NCBI GenBank assembly: GCA_023374045.1
Contig: CM041779.1
Coordinates: 268,532,131-268,596,130 of the forward strand
Source: Limonium bicolor
Lineage: Eukaryota; Streptophyta; Magnoliopsida; Caryophyllales; Plumbaginaceae
DNA: 64,000 nt
Reading direction: 5' to 3'
Shown piece by piece: positions 52,662-62,703 of the stretch (the first letter of the stretch is position 1; each line of letters starts with the position of its first letter). Below the pieces are notes generated by a model. The model saw only the letters and a program-made list of their open reading frames with translations. It was not told the DNA's origin and searched no databases. Position numbers and translations under genes: made by a program.

Positions 52662-52737
52662 GTAAGGAACATGATTTAGAGAATTTGGTATGCTAAGATT
52701 CTCCATTAACATGTATTGTAACGACAGGAACTAGCTG
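52662..52737 (+). other. Candidate intron 1 in gag (76 bp, phase 0)
   Basis: CAG/GTAAGG at the 5' side and AACGACAG/GAAC at the 3' side. Unspliced reading meets an in-frame TAG within seven codons. Removing it keeps the Gag frame open and continues with plausible Gag residues (ELAEDAND). Both splice signals are good for a plant intron. Confidence 0.8.
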
Positions 52738-52947
52738 AGGACGCAAACGATTGCGAGACCACTATTGCCTATCAAAATTTTGTGCTAGGCAAGAGGAGGA
52801 ATGACAATGGAGGAAGAGATGGGAGAGGACCCCCTCAGACTCACGAAAGGAGGGGCAAATTTTTCAAGGGGGGGAATGAGAAGGCCATCGTCCCTTCTAA
52901 CGCTAATGCTAAACCTCTTCGCCACGAACCACCTAAGGGTGAGAAAG

Positions 52948-53005
52948 GTTGGAATCTACAATATGTTACATTTTATTTTCCTATCTCGTTACTAACTCTG
53001 ACCAG
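52948..53005 (+). other. Candidate intron 2 in gag (58 bp, phase 1)
   Basis: AAAG/GTTGGA to TCTGACCAG/GAAC, with a branch-point-like ACTAAC 13-18 bases before the acceptor. At 58 bp it is not a multiple of three, so retaining it would lose the zinc-knuckle frame; removing it joins the frames. The donor is weak and the length is near the plant minimum, so this one is less certain than introns 1 and 5. Confidence 0.65.
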
Positions 53006-53373
53006 GAACAGGAAATCAATTTGTGAGAAGGTACTTCTGTAAGTGGTGTAAGAAGGACCACCCGGGCAAGGATTGTAAGGGAAACCTGGTGAATTGCAAC
53101 TACTGCGGCAAGATGGGGCACAGATCGTTTGAATGCATCATGAACCCGGACTCCAGGAGATACAAGCCACGCACCGGGTCAGCGGCTGAAGCCCCACCTA
53201 CTAACACTAATGGAGGAGGAGTAGAGGTAGTACGGGAGGTGCTGGACCATCTACCAACCGCCCTGCCCAGACACAGAGGCCGGGACAGAACTACCCTCAG
53301 AGGCCAGGCAAAGCACCGGTCCTCAACCTGGTGGACGGGGTGGAAGCAGCGAGGAATGACCTGAGTTCATCTG

Positions 53374-53555
53374 GTGAGGAATACCTTCCTATCGAAGGAG
53401 CTTAGACTTTTATTCCATTCTTGTTTCTATAAACTCATGTTTCTTCGTATTGTAAAGGGATGAACTACAAATCCCTCCTTCCTTTATATTTTGTTCGAAA
53501 CCAAGTTGTGAACCTTATCCTAAACTGCTTAATAAGAATCATTGTTTTCATTCAG
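53374..53555 (+). other. Candidate intron 3 between gag and the AlkB exon (182 bp, phase 1)
   Basis: Donor TCTG/GTGAGG (53374). The acceptor is the pyrimidine-rich TTTTCATTCAG/C at 53555. The AlkB frame is open back to exactly this acceptor. Other donors before 53460 cannot be excluded. Unspliced RNA meets a stop at 53402. Confidence 0.65.
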
Positions 53556-54271
53556 CTTTTGATATTTGCTTTCCCATATTACCTATCTCCACACCCAACA
53601 TCCCCTTTGAAGCCAAACCACACCCACCAGAGAAATGTGAGGTCTTGAGACCCGGGATGATCTTACTACGAGAGTACCTGACCCCAGCAGTCCAGTATGC
53701 ATTGATCCTCAAGATCAGGGAGTTAGGTGTGAAGGAAGGGAATTTTTACACTCCTACCTTCAAGAATGGTTCAAACATGAAGTTGAAGCTCATGTGCTTA
53801 GGCAAGAAGTGGAACCACACCACCAAAAGCTATGAAGAGGCGGAGGTGCCACCGATCCCGGAGGAGTTGCAGACCATCATTGGAGCTGCAGTGAAGATCG
53901 CACAAGAATTGGAGGATGAGCCCGTCCCAGACATAACCTCAGACGTCTGCATCATCAACTTTTATGGGAAAGAAGGTAAGCTAGGGTTGCATCAAGATAA
54001 GGATGAATCCCTAGAATCCATCACCAGAGGAGTTCCAGTGGTTTCCATATCACTTGGAGACGACGCGGAGTTCCTATTCGGTGACCAGAAGAGGATGGAC
54101 CTCGCTACCAAGATCATCCTAAAGTCAGGTGATGTACTGATCTTTGGAGGGGCAGCTAGACTCATCTACCATGGAGTGAAGAGAATCAAACCCAACACAG
54201 CCCCCACATCCATTATTAACCAGACTCACCTGAAACCTGGCAGATTGAACCTGACCTTTAGACAGATCTAG
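53556..54271 (+). CDS. AlkB-family 2-oxoglutarate/Fe(II) dioxygenase exon, ALKBH1-like
   Basis: AlkB enzymes use Fe(II), O2 and 2-oxoglutarate to strip methyl or other alkyl groups from DNA or RNA bases. The frame runs uninterrupted for about 238 codons from the acceptor at 53555 to a TAG at 54269-54271. All catalytic landmarks are present: an N-x-Y motif and HQD iron ligands in NFYGKEGKLGLHQDKDES (codons 53960-54013), the distal iron His in LIYHGVKRI, and the R-x5-R that binds 2-oxoglutarate in GRLNLTFRQI at the C-terminus. The N-terminal part (LRPGMILLREYL, FYTPTF, MCLGKKWN) resembles plant ALKBH1-type proteins, so a host gene is the likely source. It lies between Gag and protease, probably as a Gag-AlkB terminal exon; a separate start (ATG at 53657) is possible. 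Confidence 0.92.
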
Positions 54272-54361
54272 CTATGTATTTTACAATTCAGCATTGTAAT
54301 CATTAAACTACTCAAGCTTGCAATAAGAATGGAAATACTAAGAATTCATTTCTTCATGTAG
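54272..54361 (+). other. Candidate intron 4, AlkB exon to pol (donor uncertain)
   Basis: The acceptor TTCTTCATGTAG/G at 54361 is good and followed by an open phase-1 exon. Possible donors are TAT/GTATTT (54276) and ATT/GTAATC (54296), both weak and after the AlkB stop. Because the stop precedes any donor, including the AlkB exon would always end translation before pol. Confidence 0.5.
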
Positions 54362-55400
54362 GCGCTGGAAATTTTGAGATCAAGCTGAATGTGTTGAACC
54401 AGGCTCAAGCAAAGAGCAATGGAATGGTCATCACAGGTATAAACGTTAACCCTGAGTAATTACCTTGGAACGTTTACCCAAAATCTTAAAAACCTATTCT
54501 ACAATTTCAGGAACGTTCCTAGTTAATGGAGTGGAGGCCACAGTCCTGTTTGATTCTGGTGCCTCCCACTCCTTCATATCACAAGCGTTTCATGATAAGA
54601 TCGATGCTTCGACCGAGGATATCCACGACTGCTCAGTCTTGCTGCCATCCAAAGAACGGATCAAGTGTAGTAAGCAGTGCAAGAATTTGAGCATACACAT
54701 CAAGGGAGCGGACTTCCTTCTGGATGCCATAGTCTTCCCTGGCATGGGATTTGACATTATTGTGGGCATGGACACGCTACAGCGGTATCGAGGCAGACTA
54801 CATTGTGCAGAGCACCGTCTCCTCCTGAAGTCAGCTACAGGGACCACCGTGTCGTACCGAATGCAGCCTAAGCAGCCGACTGTGAAGGTTGTATCGGCTC
54901 TATCCCTGATGAAGGAGGTATCCAAGGGCGCGACTGCTTACTACTGTTATGCCCAGGATCTGAGGACGGATCCGAAGTTCCAGAGCAATGTTCCCATTGT
55001 GTCGGAGTACCCCGACGTTTTTCCAGAGGAGCTACCTGGACTACCACCGTTGAGAGAGGTCGAATTCAATATTGACCTCATACCTGGTACGGGACCGATT
55101 GCTAAGACTCCCTACCGGATGGGCCCTGCAGAGATGGTTGAGTTGAAGAAACAGCTGCAGGAGCTACTAGATAAAGGTTTCATCAGACCCAGTGTCTCAC
55201 CTTGGGGTGCACCAGTGCTTTTCGTCAAGAAGAAGGACGGAAGCATGAGACTCTGCATTGACTATAGAGAGTTGAACAATGTCACGATCAAGAACAAGTA
55301 CCCACTGCCCAGGATCGAGGACTTGTTCGACCAGCTGAGGGGAGCCAAGGTGTTCTCCAAGATCGACCTGCGTTCCGGATATCATCAGATAGGTAGCTGA
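54362..55400 (+). pseudogene. pol, first part: aspartic protease and RT N-terminus (intron at 54437-54510)
   Basis: The short exon 54362-54436 (75 bp, phase 1 at both ends) encodes a linker and is joined across a 74-bp intron (ACAG/GTATAAAC to CAATTTCAG/GAAC) to the protease. The catalytic DSGA has its Asp at 54552-54554. The protease separates Gag and Pol proteins. RT follows with [40 protein letters not shown] and [14 protein letters not shown] frameshift near 55395 (local duplication of CTGAG) brings a stop at 55398. Joined to Gag exon 3 by skipping AlkB, the phase is preserved. Confidence 0.9.
54437..54510 (+). other. Candidate intron 5 just before the protease active site (74 bp, phase 1)
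   Basis: Donor ACAG/GTATAA, acceptor CTACAATTTCAG/G. Unspliced reading from the linker exon meets a stop at about 54457. Removing it restores a linker-to-protease frame with the usual spacing to the DSGA site. Confidence 0.8.
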
Positions 55401-56600
55401 GCTGAGCCAGACATAGAAAAGACAGCCTTCCGGACCAGATACGGCCACTATGAGTTCACAGTAATGCCGTTTGGACTGACTAATGCACCGGCGAGATTTA
55501 TGGACTTGATGCAGAGAGTCTTCCAAGCACAGTTGGATAAGTCGGTGGTCGTATTCATAGACGACATTCTGATCTTCTCCAAGAGCAAAGAAGAACATGA
55601 GCGGCATTTGAGGACAGTTTTGGAGACTCTGAGGGGAGAAGCAGCTGTACGCCAAGTTCAGCAAGTGTGAATTTTGGCTGGACAAGGTGTCATTCCTTGG
55701 ACACGTGATCTCGGCTGAGGGAGTTTCTGTAGACCCAGCTAAGATCGAGGCAGTGAAGAGCTGGCATAGGCCTCGTACTGTGACGGAGATACGGAGTTTC
55801 CTTGGGTTGGCTGGCTACTACAGACGTTTTGTGAAGGATTTCTCCAGGCTAGCCAAGCCCTTGACTTCACTGATGAAGAAGGATAGCCCGTTCGTATGGA
55901 CAGAGGCTTGTGAGGTCTCCTTTCAGGCGCTGAAGGACGCCCTGACTACAGCTCCAGTGTTGACAATTCCCGAGGGGAACGAGGGGTACGAAGTATATTG
56001 TGATGCTTCAGGCAGAGGGATTGGTGGAGTACTAATGCAGCATGGCCGAGTGGTAGCTTATGCTTCTAGACAGCTGAAGAAGCACGAAGAAAATTACCCT
56101 ACACACGACCTTGAGCTCCTCGCCATAGTCTTCGCCTTGAAGATCTGGCGACATTACTTGTATGGAGCCACAGTCCGGATTATGACAGACCATAAAAGTC
56201 TGAAGTACATCTGGACCCAGAAGGAGCTGAACCTGAGACAGCGACGATGGGTCGAGCTACTGGCTGATTATGACATCAATCTCCAGTACACCGAGGGTAA
56301 AGGGAATGTCGTGGCAGACGCTTTGAGCAGGAGAGCACACTCACTCCTAGCCTTGATAGAGACGACCACGATATCTGAGGAGATATACGCAGCCCAGGAC
56401 AGAGATGTATACCTACAGGGCATCAGGCGGAAATTAGCAGACGGTTTGACTGATGGTCTGAAGTATGAGTATGAGCTAGACAGTGAGGGACACCTTCGAG
56501 TCAGAGGCAGACTCTGCGTTCCTCAGGATGCGACAGAACTCCAGACCAGGATTCTTTCTGAGGCTCATTCCTCTACGCTATCAGTACACCCTGGAGCCAC
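55401..56600 (+). pseudogene. pol, middle part: reverse transcriptase catalytic core and RNase H
   Basis: Continues RT with the [11 protein letters not shown] motif and the active-site FIDD (Asp codons 55560-55565). A frameshift near 55632 separates it from [11 protein letters not shown] and [16 protein letters not shown]. RNase H follows with its acidic residues in [11 protein letters not shown] (Asp at 56002), [14 protein letters not shown] and VADALSRR, ending near 56335. RT copies the RNA and RNase H degrades the template strand. A frameshift near 56600 precedes the integrase core. All lesions look like single-base or very short indels. Confidence 0.92.
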
Positions 56601-56603
56601 AAG

Positions 56604-57813
56604 ATGTACAAGGACTTGAAACAATTATTCTGGTGGAGCGGGATGAAGAGGGATGTAGCGGATTTCGTCTCTCGGTGCCTCACCTGTCAGAAGGTGAAGT
56701 TTGAGCATCGTCGACCAGGAGGCCAGATTCAGTCACTACCAGTACCGTGCTGGAAATTTGATGATATCAGCATGGACTTTGTGGTCGGTCTTCCTCCAGC
56801 TAGAGGGGGACTGAATTCCATTTGGGTGATAGTCGATAGGTTGACCAAGACAGCTAGGTTTATACCTATCAAGGAAACATGGAAGGTGCCCAAGCTAGCT
56901 GAGGTTTTCACCACAGAGCACATCCGGTACCATGGAGTACCGAAGACGATCGTCTCCGATCGTGACACTCGTTTCCTCAGCAGATTTTGGCGTCAGGTGC
57001 AGGAGGCGTTTGGGACTCAGCTACGCCTCAGCACAGCTTTTCACCCACAGACTGATGGGCAGACTGAGAGGACGATTCAGACATTGGAGGATATGTTGCG
57101 AGCAGTCGCTCTAGACTATCAGGGGAGTTGGGTAGAGCGTCTACACCTGGTAGAGTTCTCCTATAATAACTCTTACCATTCATCTATCGGCATGGCACCT
57201 TTCCAGGCTCTATATGGCAGGCCGTGCCGGACTCCCTTGTCATGGAGTGATCCTTCTGAGGCAGTCCTAATTGGGCCCGAATATATTCAGACACTGCAGG
57301 ATGACGTCAGAGTTATTCAGCAGCACATGAGGGCAGCGCAGTCCAGACAGAAATCCTATGGGGATCAGCGCACCAGAGAGCTTGAGTTTAAGGTTGATGA
57401 CATGGTCTTCTTACGAGTGTCCCCGATGAGAGGCATCTTCAGATTTGGGATGAAGGGGAAACTAAGCCCTAAGTATGTCGGCCCGTACAGGATTACGGAG
57501 CGAGTGGGCCCAGCTGCATACAGATTAGATTTACCAGCAGAGTTGGGGAAGGTACACGATGTTTTCCATGTATCTCAGCTGAAGAAGTATATGCCTGACC
57601 CTTCTCACGTACTGCAGCCGAGAGAGATTAGAGATAGAGCCTACACTGAGATATGAAGAGACTCCTATTCGGATCTTGGACACGAAGGTCCGCGAAACGA
57701 GAGGCAGATCAGTTAAGCTAGTGAAGGTTCTTTGGGAACACCATGGGGTCGAGGAAGCTACTTGGGAGACTGAGGACTCCATGAGAATAAAGTACCCCCA
57801 TCTTTTTACATGA
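56604..57813 (+). pseudogene. pol, last part: integrase with GPY/F motif and C-terminal chromodomain
   Basis: Integrase inserts the DNA copy. The zinc-binding segment ends in CLTCQKVK (near 56680). The core triad is Asp 56775-56777, Asp 56958-56960 and Glu 57066-57068, the D-x60-D-x35-E pattern. The C-terminal KYVGPYRITERVG is the GPY/F module. After a frameshift near 57645 the frame continues (TKVRETRGR, VKVLWEHHG, EEATWETEDSM) to a TGA at 57811-57813. This tail is a chromodomain of the Tekay type, thought to steer insertion to histone-marked heterochromatin. That agrees with its landing inside other LTRs. Confidence 0.92.
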
Positions 57814-58141
57814 TAGTCCCCTATGTTGTTAGTCTATATCAGTAGAGGTACGAGGGCGTACCTTAGCTTCTTTTAGGGGGAACTGGAGCATAATCCTCCT
57901 TCGTTACCTCATCCAGATTATGCCCGGTTGTTTTACTAATAGGATGAAGGAGAAGTGTATGTATGTATTTGAGTTACTCGTATGTGATTTATGATTTCTA
58001 TTTATGAAATATTTTGGTACTTTCCGGTTCAGTATGATTCTGAGTACCTTGTGTGAAATTGGAATAGGAATGGTTGGAAATTAAAGGTTTGGTATGGAAG
58101 ATACAATTGGGAATGCCTATTGGAACTGTTAGTAGATTTTA
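57814..58141 (+). other. 3' untranslated stretch between pol and the polypurine tract
   Basis: About 330 bases without an ORF of note. A near-palindromic TTAGGGGGAACTGG region (57871) and T-rich runs are seen, but nothing I can name. Confidence 0.6.
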
Positions 58142-58175
58142 AACTTCGGGTCGAAGTTCTTTTAAGGGGATCTAC
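58142..58175 (+). promoter_or_regulatory. Hairpin plus polypurine tract of the AlkB-bearing element
   Basis: A 7-bp perfect stem, AACTTCG (58142-58148) with CGAAGTT (58152-58158), loop GGT, then CTTTTAAGGGGATCTAC running to the LTR. The outer element has the same arrangement with a different loop (AGGA). Confidence 0.85.
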
Positions 58176-61100
58176 TGAAATATCCCTAAATTAATTTAAT
58201 TAATTTAGGGTATTTCTTTTATTAAATACCCTTGATAATATTATTGAACAATAAATTATTATATGGTGTTATAATAATAAACGTTAAATTATTATGGGTT
58301 AAACATTAAATTATTATATGGAGTTATGGAATATTATTTGGAGGATTTCTTATGTTTAAATACAATTTAAATTAATTAATTATATGGTATTATGAATTTA
58401 ATAGAAATATTTACAAGTCAATAAATCTTGGGAAAATTCCTAGACACTCCAATTATATTATAAAGATGTTAGAAACATTTGGAACATTGATTTGAAACAC
58501 AAAAGTCAATATAAAATCCTAGAGACCCTAAAGCTTATTAAGCCTTGCTAGGGTGACTTTTTTTTTAGAATAGTCAAACTAGCCCATAGAAATCTATACC
58601 AATAAATAGGTTATGGAAAACCACGAAGATCGATAAAAAGAACGTCAAAAACGGACCATCCTAGCCAAAGTTATGCTGGTTTGAAGTTTAGAGCCAAAAT
58701 TTCATAAAGTGCCACGTGTCAGCCCTCGTGCGTCCCAACACTTAGCTGATTTTACCTCCTTGTTTTTCTCCAGCAAACAACCGATCTTGACCTAACTTGT
58801 GACGGCTATATCTTCTTCATCTTTCAATATTTTTCAAAGCCGTCTTCTTTATTCTCTTCTCTTTGAATCATCTTCACAACCGTAACTCATACAAACCCTA
58901 ACTCCTTCTACATCAACGGGAAAATCGTTCTCAAGTTGGCACTTTTCACAGTCGTAACCCAGATTTCCAGTTCCCTTCGAATTCAGGTAAATTCGTCTAG
59001 CCATAAATCCTTCGTTTCTCAACCAAATTTTGATTTCTTTAGCTCGTTGTGTAGATCTCTAATCCGTCTACAACTTTCATGTTTATTCCCAAGCCTGATT
59101 CATAACCGCTTGGAAGTTATAGTCGCCCAAAGTCTCTGATTTGTCAGCACATAAAATCACAGAAAAACGACAGGTAAACTCGTAACTTTCGGGGTCAATT
59201 TTCTTTCTGTAATGCGAGTTAGGATTAGTTCTAGTTATCAATGTGTAGATCTATGTTTCTTCTTTCTAATGAGCCCAAAAACATGGCCTAACTCGATCTA
59301 GAACGTAATCTACAGACCTCCAAAGTTCGCTACTCGAACAGGTTGAAGTCGGAACCTTTCCAGAAAAAACGATTTCGAATCGCTTCGATTCGGGCAATTC
59401 CGGTGAGTTTCCGATCGAATTGCTCCGATAATGTTGTTGGTAGTGTTTTTTCGACCTAACCCATGTTTTAATTGAATCAATTACGTACCATATTGAGGGA
59501 ATTTGTCGGATTTGTGTTCGAATCGAACTCAGAAACTAATATAAACCCTAACCTTCGAATTGAATTCGAAACTCGATGAATATTGCATGATAATTGGGGA
59601 AATCGGTACCATTAGAACCGGAATTCGATTTCGAATCCATAGAAACAAAAATCGTTGAATTTCGTTCTGTAGATCGAGAGATATAGGTGAATTAGTACTC
59701 GAGTCCGATTTGTGTTCTCTGAAGAACTCGCGCAATATAGGCCGTCCGATCTCAGTTAATAAAGATGGACGGCCACGATTAAAACATACGATTTTAAAGT
59801 ATAAGTTTTTTATATTGTTTCCAGGAATCAACCCTAACTTGTTTAATTAATTTAAGTATCTTCCCGAATGTATTTTGACTTGAAATTTTAACCACAGATT
59901 CCTTATAAAGTCTAGTTTATTTTGATATAAATTAATATGGGTTTTGAGTTTTTAAACGTAAGTTATAATTTTTGCAAGTTTCGGTTATTGTGGAATTATC
60001 TGGATAAATTTAAAGGATATCTTTGTGAAATAAAAATTTTATAATATGTCTAAGATGTTATAGTTACTATATATTAAATTTGGGAATTTTTGGACAAAGG
60101 TAAATGGGTTTAAAAATTGTATTTGTGAAATTTTCATGAGATTTTCTTATAATATATGGTTTTTAATTTAACAAAAATTAGGGTATAGTTTGTTAATAAA
60201 CTTTTAGGGTTTGGAAAATATGAAAAGACTAAATTAATATTTAGTAGCAGTATATTTATAAATATTTTGGTTATTCATTTTTAAGTAAAGTAAAAAAAAT
60301 ATATATATATATATATATGTTTATAATATAGAAAAGGAATAGAAGCTTATATTAAATTAAGAAAACTAATTAATCTACATTTCTGATTACTATATAATAT
60401 GGAAGTTGTATATATACCTATGGAGGTTAAGGGAAATATTTTATTTTATAAACTTTATGTTATAGGTGGATTTGGTTAAAGGTTAATAATGTAATTAAAT
60501 ACAATAAAACTTCTTAAGGAATGTTTTGGGGAAAACCTAATGTATATATATACTCATGTGAGAGGAATTAAATAGAAGCTTGTGTTAAATCAAGGATTTA
60601 AATTAATTTACATTTATTCTATTATACAGTTGGGAGTTAATATACTTAACGTTAACTTGGAAAATACTTTATTTTATAACCTATTTATATAATACGTTAA
60701 TAAGTGTAAGGTTAATCGAGGTAATTAAATAAAACTACTTAAATAATGTTTTAATTAAATCCTAGTATAACTATACATATAATAGACATAATTAGAGGAA
60801 ATAAAATACCTTATCCTATAGGTAATACCTAAGCAAATAAAATGCCTCTTGAAGACTAGATGTGTGTGAGTTGTAAAGGTGATTTAGTTTAATAATTTCT
60901 TAAAGAATGTTCTGGATAAATCTTAATATTTATGGATTTACATATATATTAATATATTGAGAATAGCAGAGGGAAATAACATTTCTTGTGGGAAGAATAA
61001 TTAGTAGAGTGTATATATGTACCTACTCAACTTTAGGTCTCTAATAAAATGTTGTAATAATTAGCCAACGTTAATCTAAAGGTTTAATTAAATTAACCCC

Positions 61101-62698
61101 ATGTCTAAGAGTAAGTAATTTAAAATTTCGTTAGTTGTATCTGTTAGACAAGAAAATTCGATGGCGTAGTGGGTTAAGTTTAATCTGGAACTGAGTCGAG
61201 GTTGCACGTTCGAAACCTCGCATAATCCTTTTAGGGAACTTAATTAAAACAACGAAAACGTAGCGCGGGCTTGGGCTAACCTACTGGGCCCAAGCCTGTG
61301 AACTCCGAAAGCCCACTTTAACAATTCAAAGAGAGTTTGGGCCACTCTCAGGAATAAATTCTAAATCATTCCAAACTAAACGAGATGGGCCTAACAAAGG
61401 ATTTAGTTAACAAGTCAAGCCCAAACCTCTGTAAGAGAATAATGGTCAACCTGAAACTAGTAATCAGTAAGTGAAGAAGACTGTTAAGTTTATAAGTCTC
61501 TTAACTAATCGACACTTGGAATACCTTAATCATAGGTTATTAGTGGGAGTTGCACTTGCACATTTGGTCAAGTTTGGATTATTGCTTCTACACGTACCAG
61601 GTACGATCTCGTACTCCGATATTTCTGATGTTTGACCTAGTCGTTTTCGAGAAACGCTAACTGACTTTAAGAGGAATTTAAAAAAAAAAGAAATGGTTGT
61701 GTGATTAACTCAGCTTGTCTGACTAACTGAGCCTTATATGTGAAACTCACTTGGGTATTGGTTCCTTCCCTTCGGTTGTTCCACTGGACATTGATTACTT
61801 GGGGTTTACGCTTCTGCACTCTGTAGGACTGAGTGTTTTGGTATTGCTCTGGGTAATTGGTGATCTGGTGGGAATTTGGAAAAAGTCATCTTTGGTATTC
61901 TTTCTTTGACTCTGGATATTTGTTTCATCCATGAGTGGGGTCGTTGCTGTGACGTGCGCGCGTCTTCATCGGTAAACAGTAAAGGGCTGTATATCCCTTG
62001 TCCTGAGAGGACGTAGTTAACAGTAAGGGGCTGTATATCCCCTGTCCTTAATGGACGTTCTTGGCGGTGGGGGCCATCTCTCCCAGTTGGTTTCATTCCA
62101 TTCTTGAGTTGCTGGTTTTGGTTTTCTCTCATTCATTCCTAGTCCTCGTACCACATGGGTCTTTCTACTCCAAACTTGGAAATGGATCTAACATAAGTAA
62201 TGGTTGTTCACTAATTCTTGGTGTGGTGTTATTTACTAACTTTACTCTTCTGTTATTTGTCTCCTTTGAAATGTTATGTTTGACTTGGTGTTTTAAAAGG
62301 TGTTTTGTTTCGCTATTTTGTTTAAGTGCTGTTTTCAAGTTATTGTTTATTCTCAAGTTATATTAAAGTTTTGTTTTAGAGAATAGTACCAGTTCCATTC
62401 CAGGGAACTGACTCACCCCTCCCGGGGTGGGCTGCTTGGTTTAATCTTGCAGGTACAAATTATTATACAGGTAACCACGAAGAGTGTGAGTAACTGGGAT
62501 GGTATTAGGATTTTTGGAGAGGTTGTTGTAATTTATTTATGTTTATTTCATGTTGAGTTTTCTCGAGTTCAGACCGTAGCTTTTGTAAGTTATAAGTTGT
62601 AATTGGTGAGGGTTGGTGCCGGGTGTTTGGAACCCGATGGTCTGTACGCCCTTCGTATTTTTATTTCCGCTTTAAATACGCTAAATAGGGGTGTTACA
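58176..62698 (+). repeat. 3' LTR of the AlkB-bearing element
   Basis: 4523 bp with the same ends as the 5' LTR. It shows the same internal landmarks: (AT)n run at 60299-60317, tRNA-like segment at 61160-61221, two-unit hairpin repeat near 61976-62057 and TCTTGCAGGTAC near 62445. It is followed by ATAAC (62699-62703). Confidence 0.95.
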
Positions 62699-62703
62699 AT
62701 AAC

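Larger units (their letters stand above)
52013..53373 (+). pseudogene. gag (three exons): capsid and double zinc knuckle
   Basis: Gag forms the particle and binds element RNA. The ATG at 52013 opens a Gly/Arg/Ser-rich start. The retrotransposon Gag core follows (52190-52661; landmarks VDIAAYFLQGPAHRWW and RMRSEFEQLKQG). After two apparent introns (52662-52737 and 52948-53005), exon 3 carries two knuckles: CKWCKKDHPGKDC (CX2CX3HX4C) and CNYCGKMGHRSFEC (CX2CX4HX4C), about 53030-53130, then a Gly/Pro/Gln-rich tail. Lesions: an in-frame TAG at 52106 and frameshifts near 52247, 52503 and 53222. Exon 3 could end at 53373 (TCTG/GTGAGG); read through, it stops at a TAG at 53402. Confidence 0.88.
47223..62698 (+). 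mobile_element. AlkB-bearing Tekay-like Ty3/Gypsy chromovirus retrotransposon (complete, 15.5 kb)
   Basis: Two 4.5-kb LTRs, identical apart from scattered small differences, flank a 6.4-kb interior. ATAAC is duplicated at 47218-47222 and 62699-62703. Order: LTR, Met-tRNA PBS, Gag with two zinc knuckles, an AlkB dioxygenase exon, protease, RT, RNase H, integrase with GPY/F motif and chromodomain, hairpin-PPT, LTR. Long LTRs and the chromodomain tail point to the Tekay/Del chromovirus group. The extra exon and several short introns are not part of the usual plan. LTR similarity implies recent insertion, the youngest event in this part of the nest. Confidence 0.95.

Noticed and set aside
53556..54271. 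AlkB as an ordinary host gene that the element merely surrounds
   Set aside because: It sits on the element's coding strand exactly between Gag and protease, with phase-compatible flanks and no target duplication of its own, inside one LTR pair.
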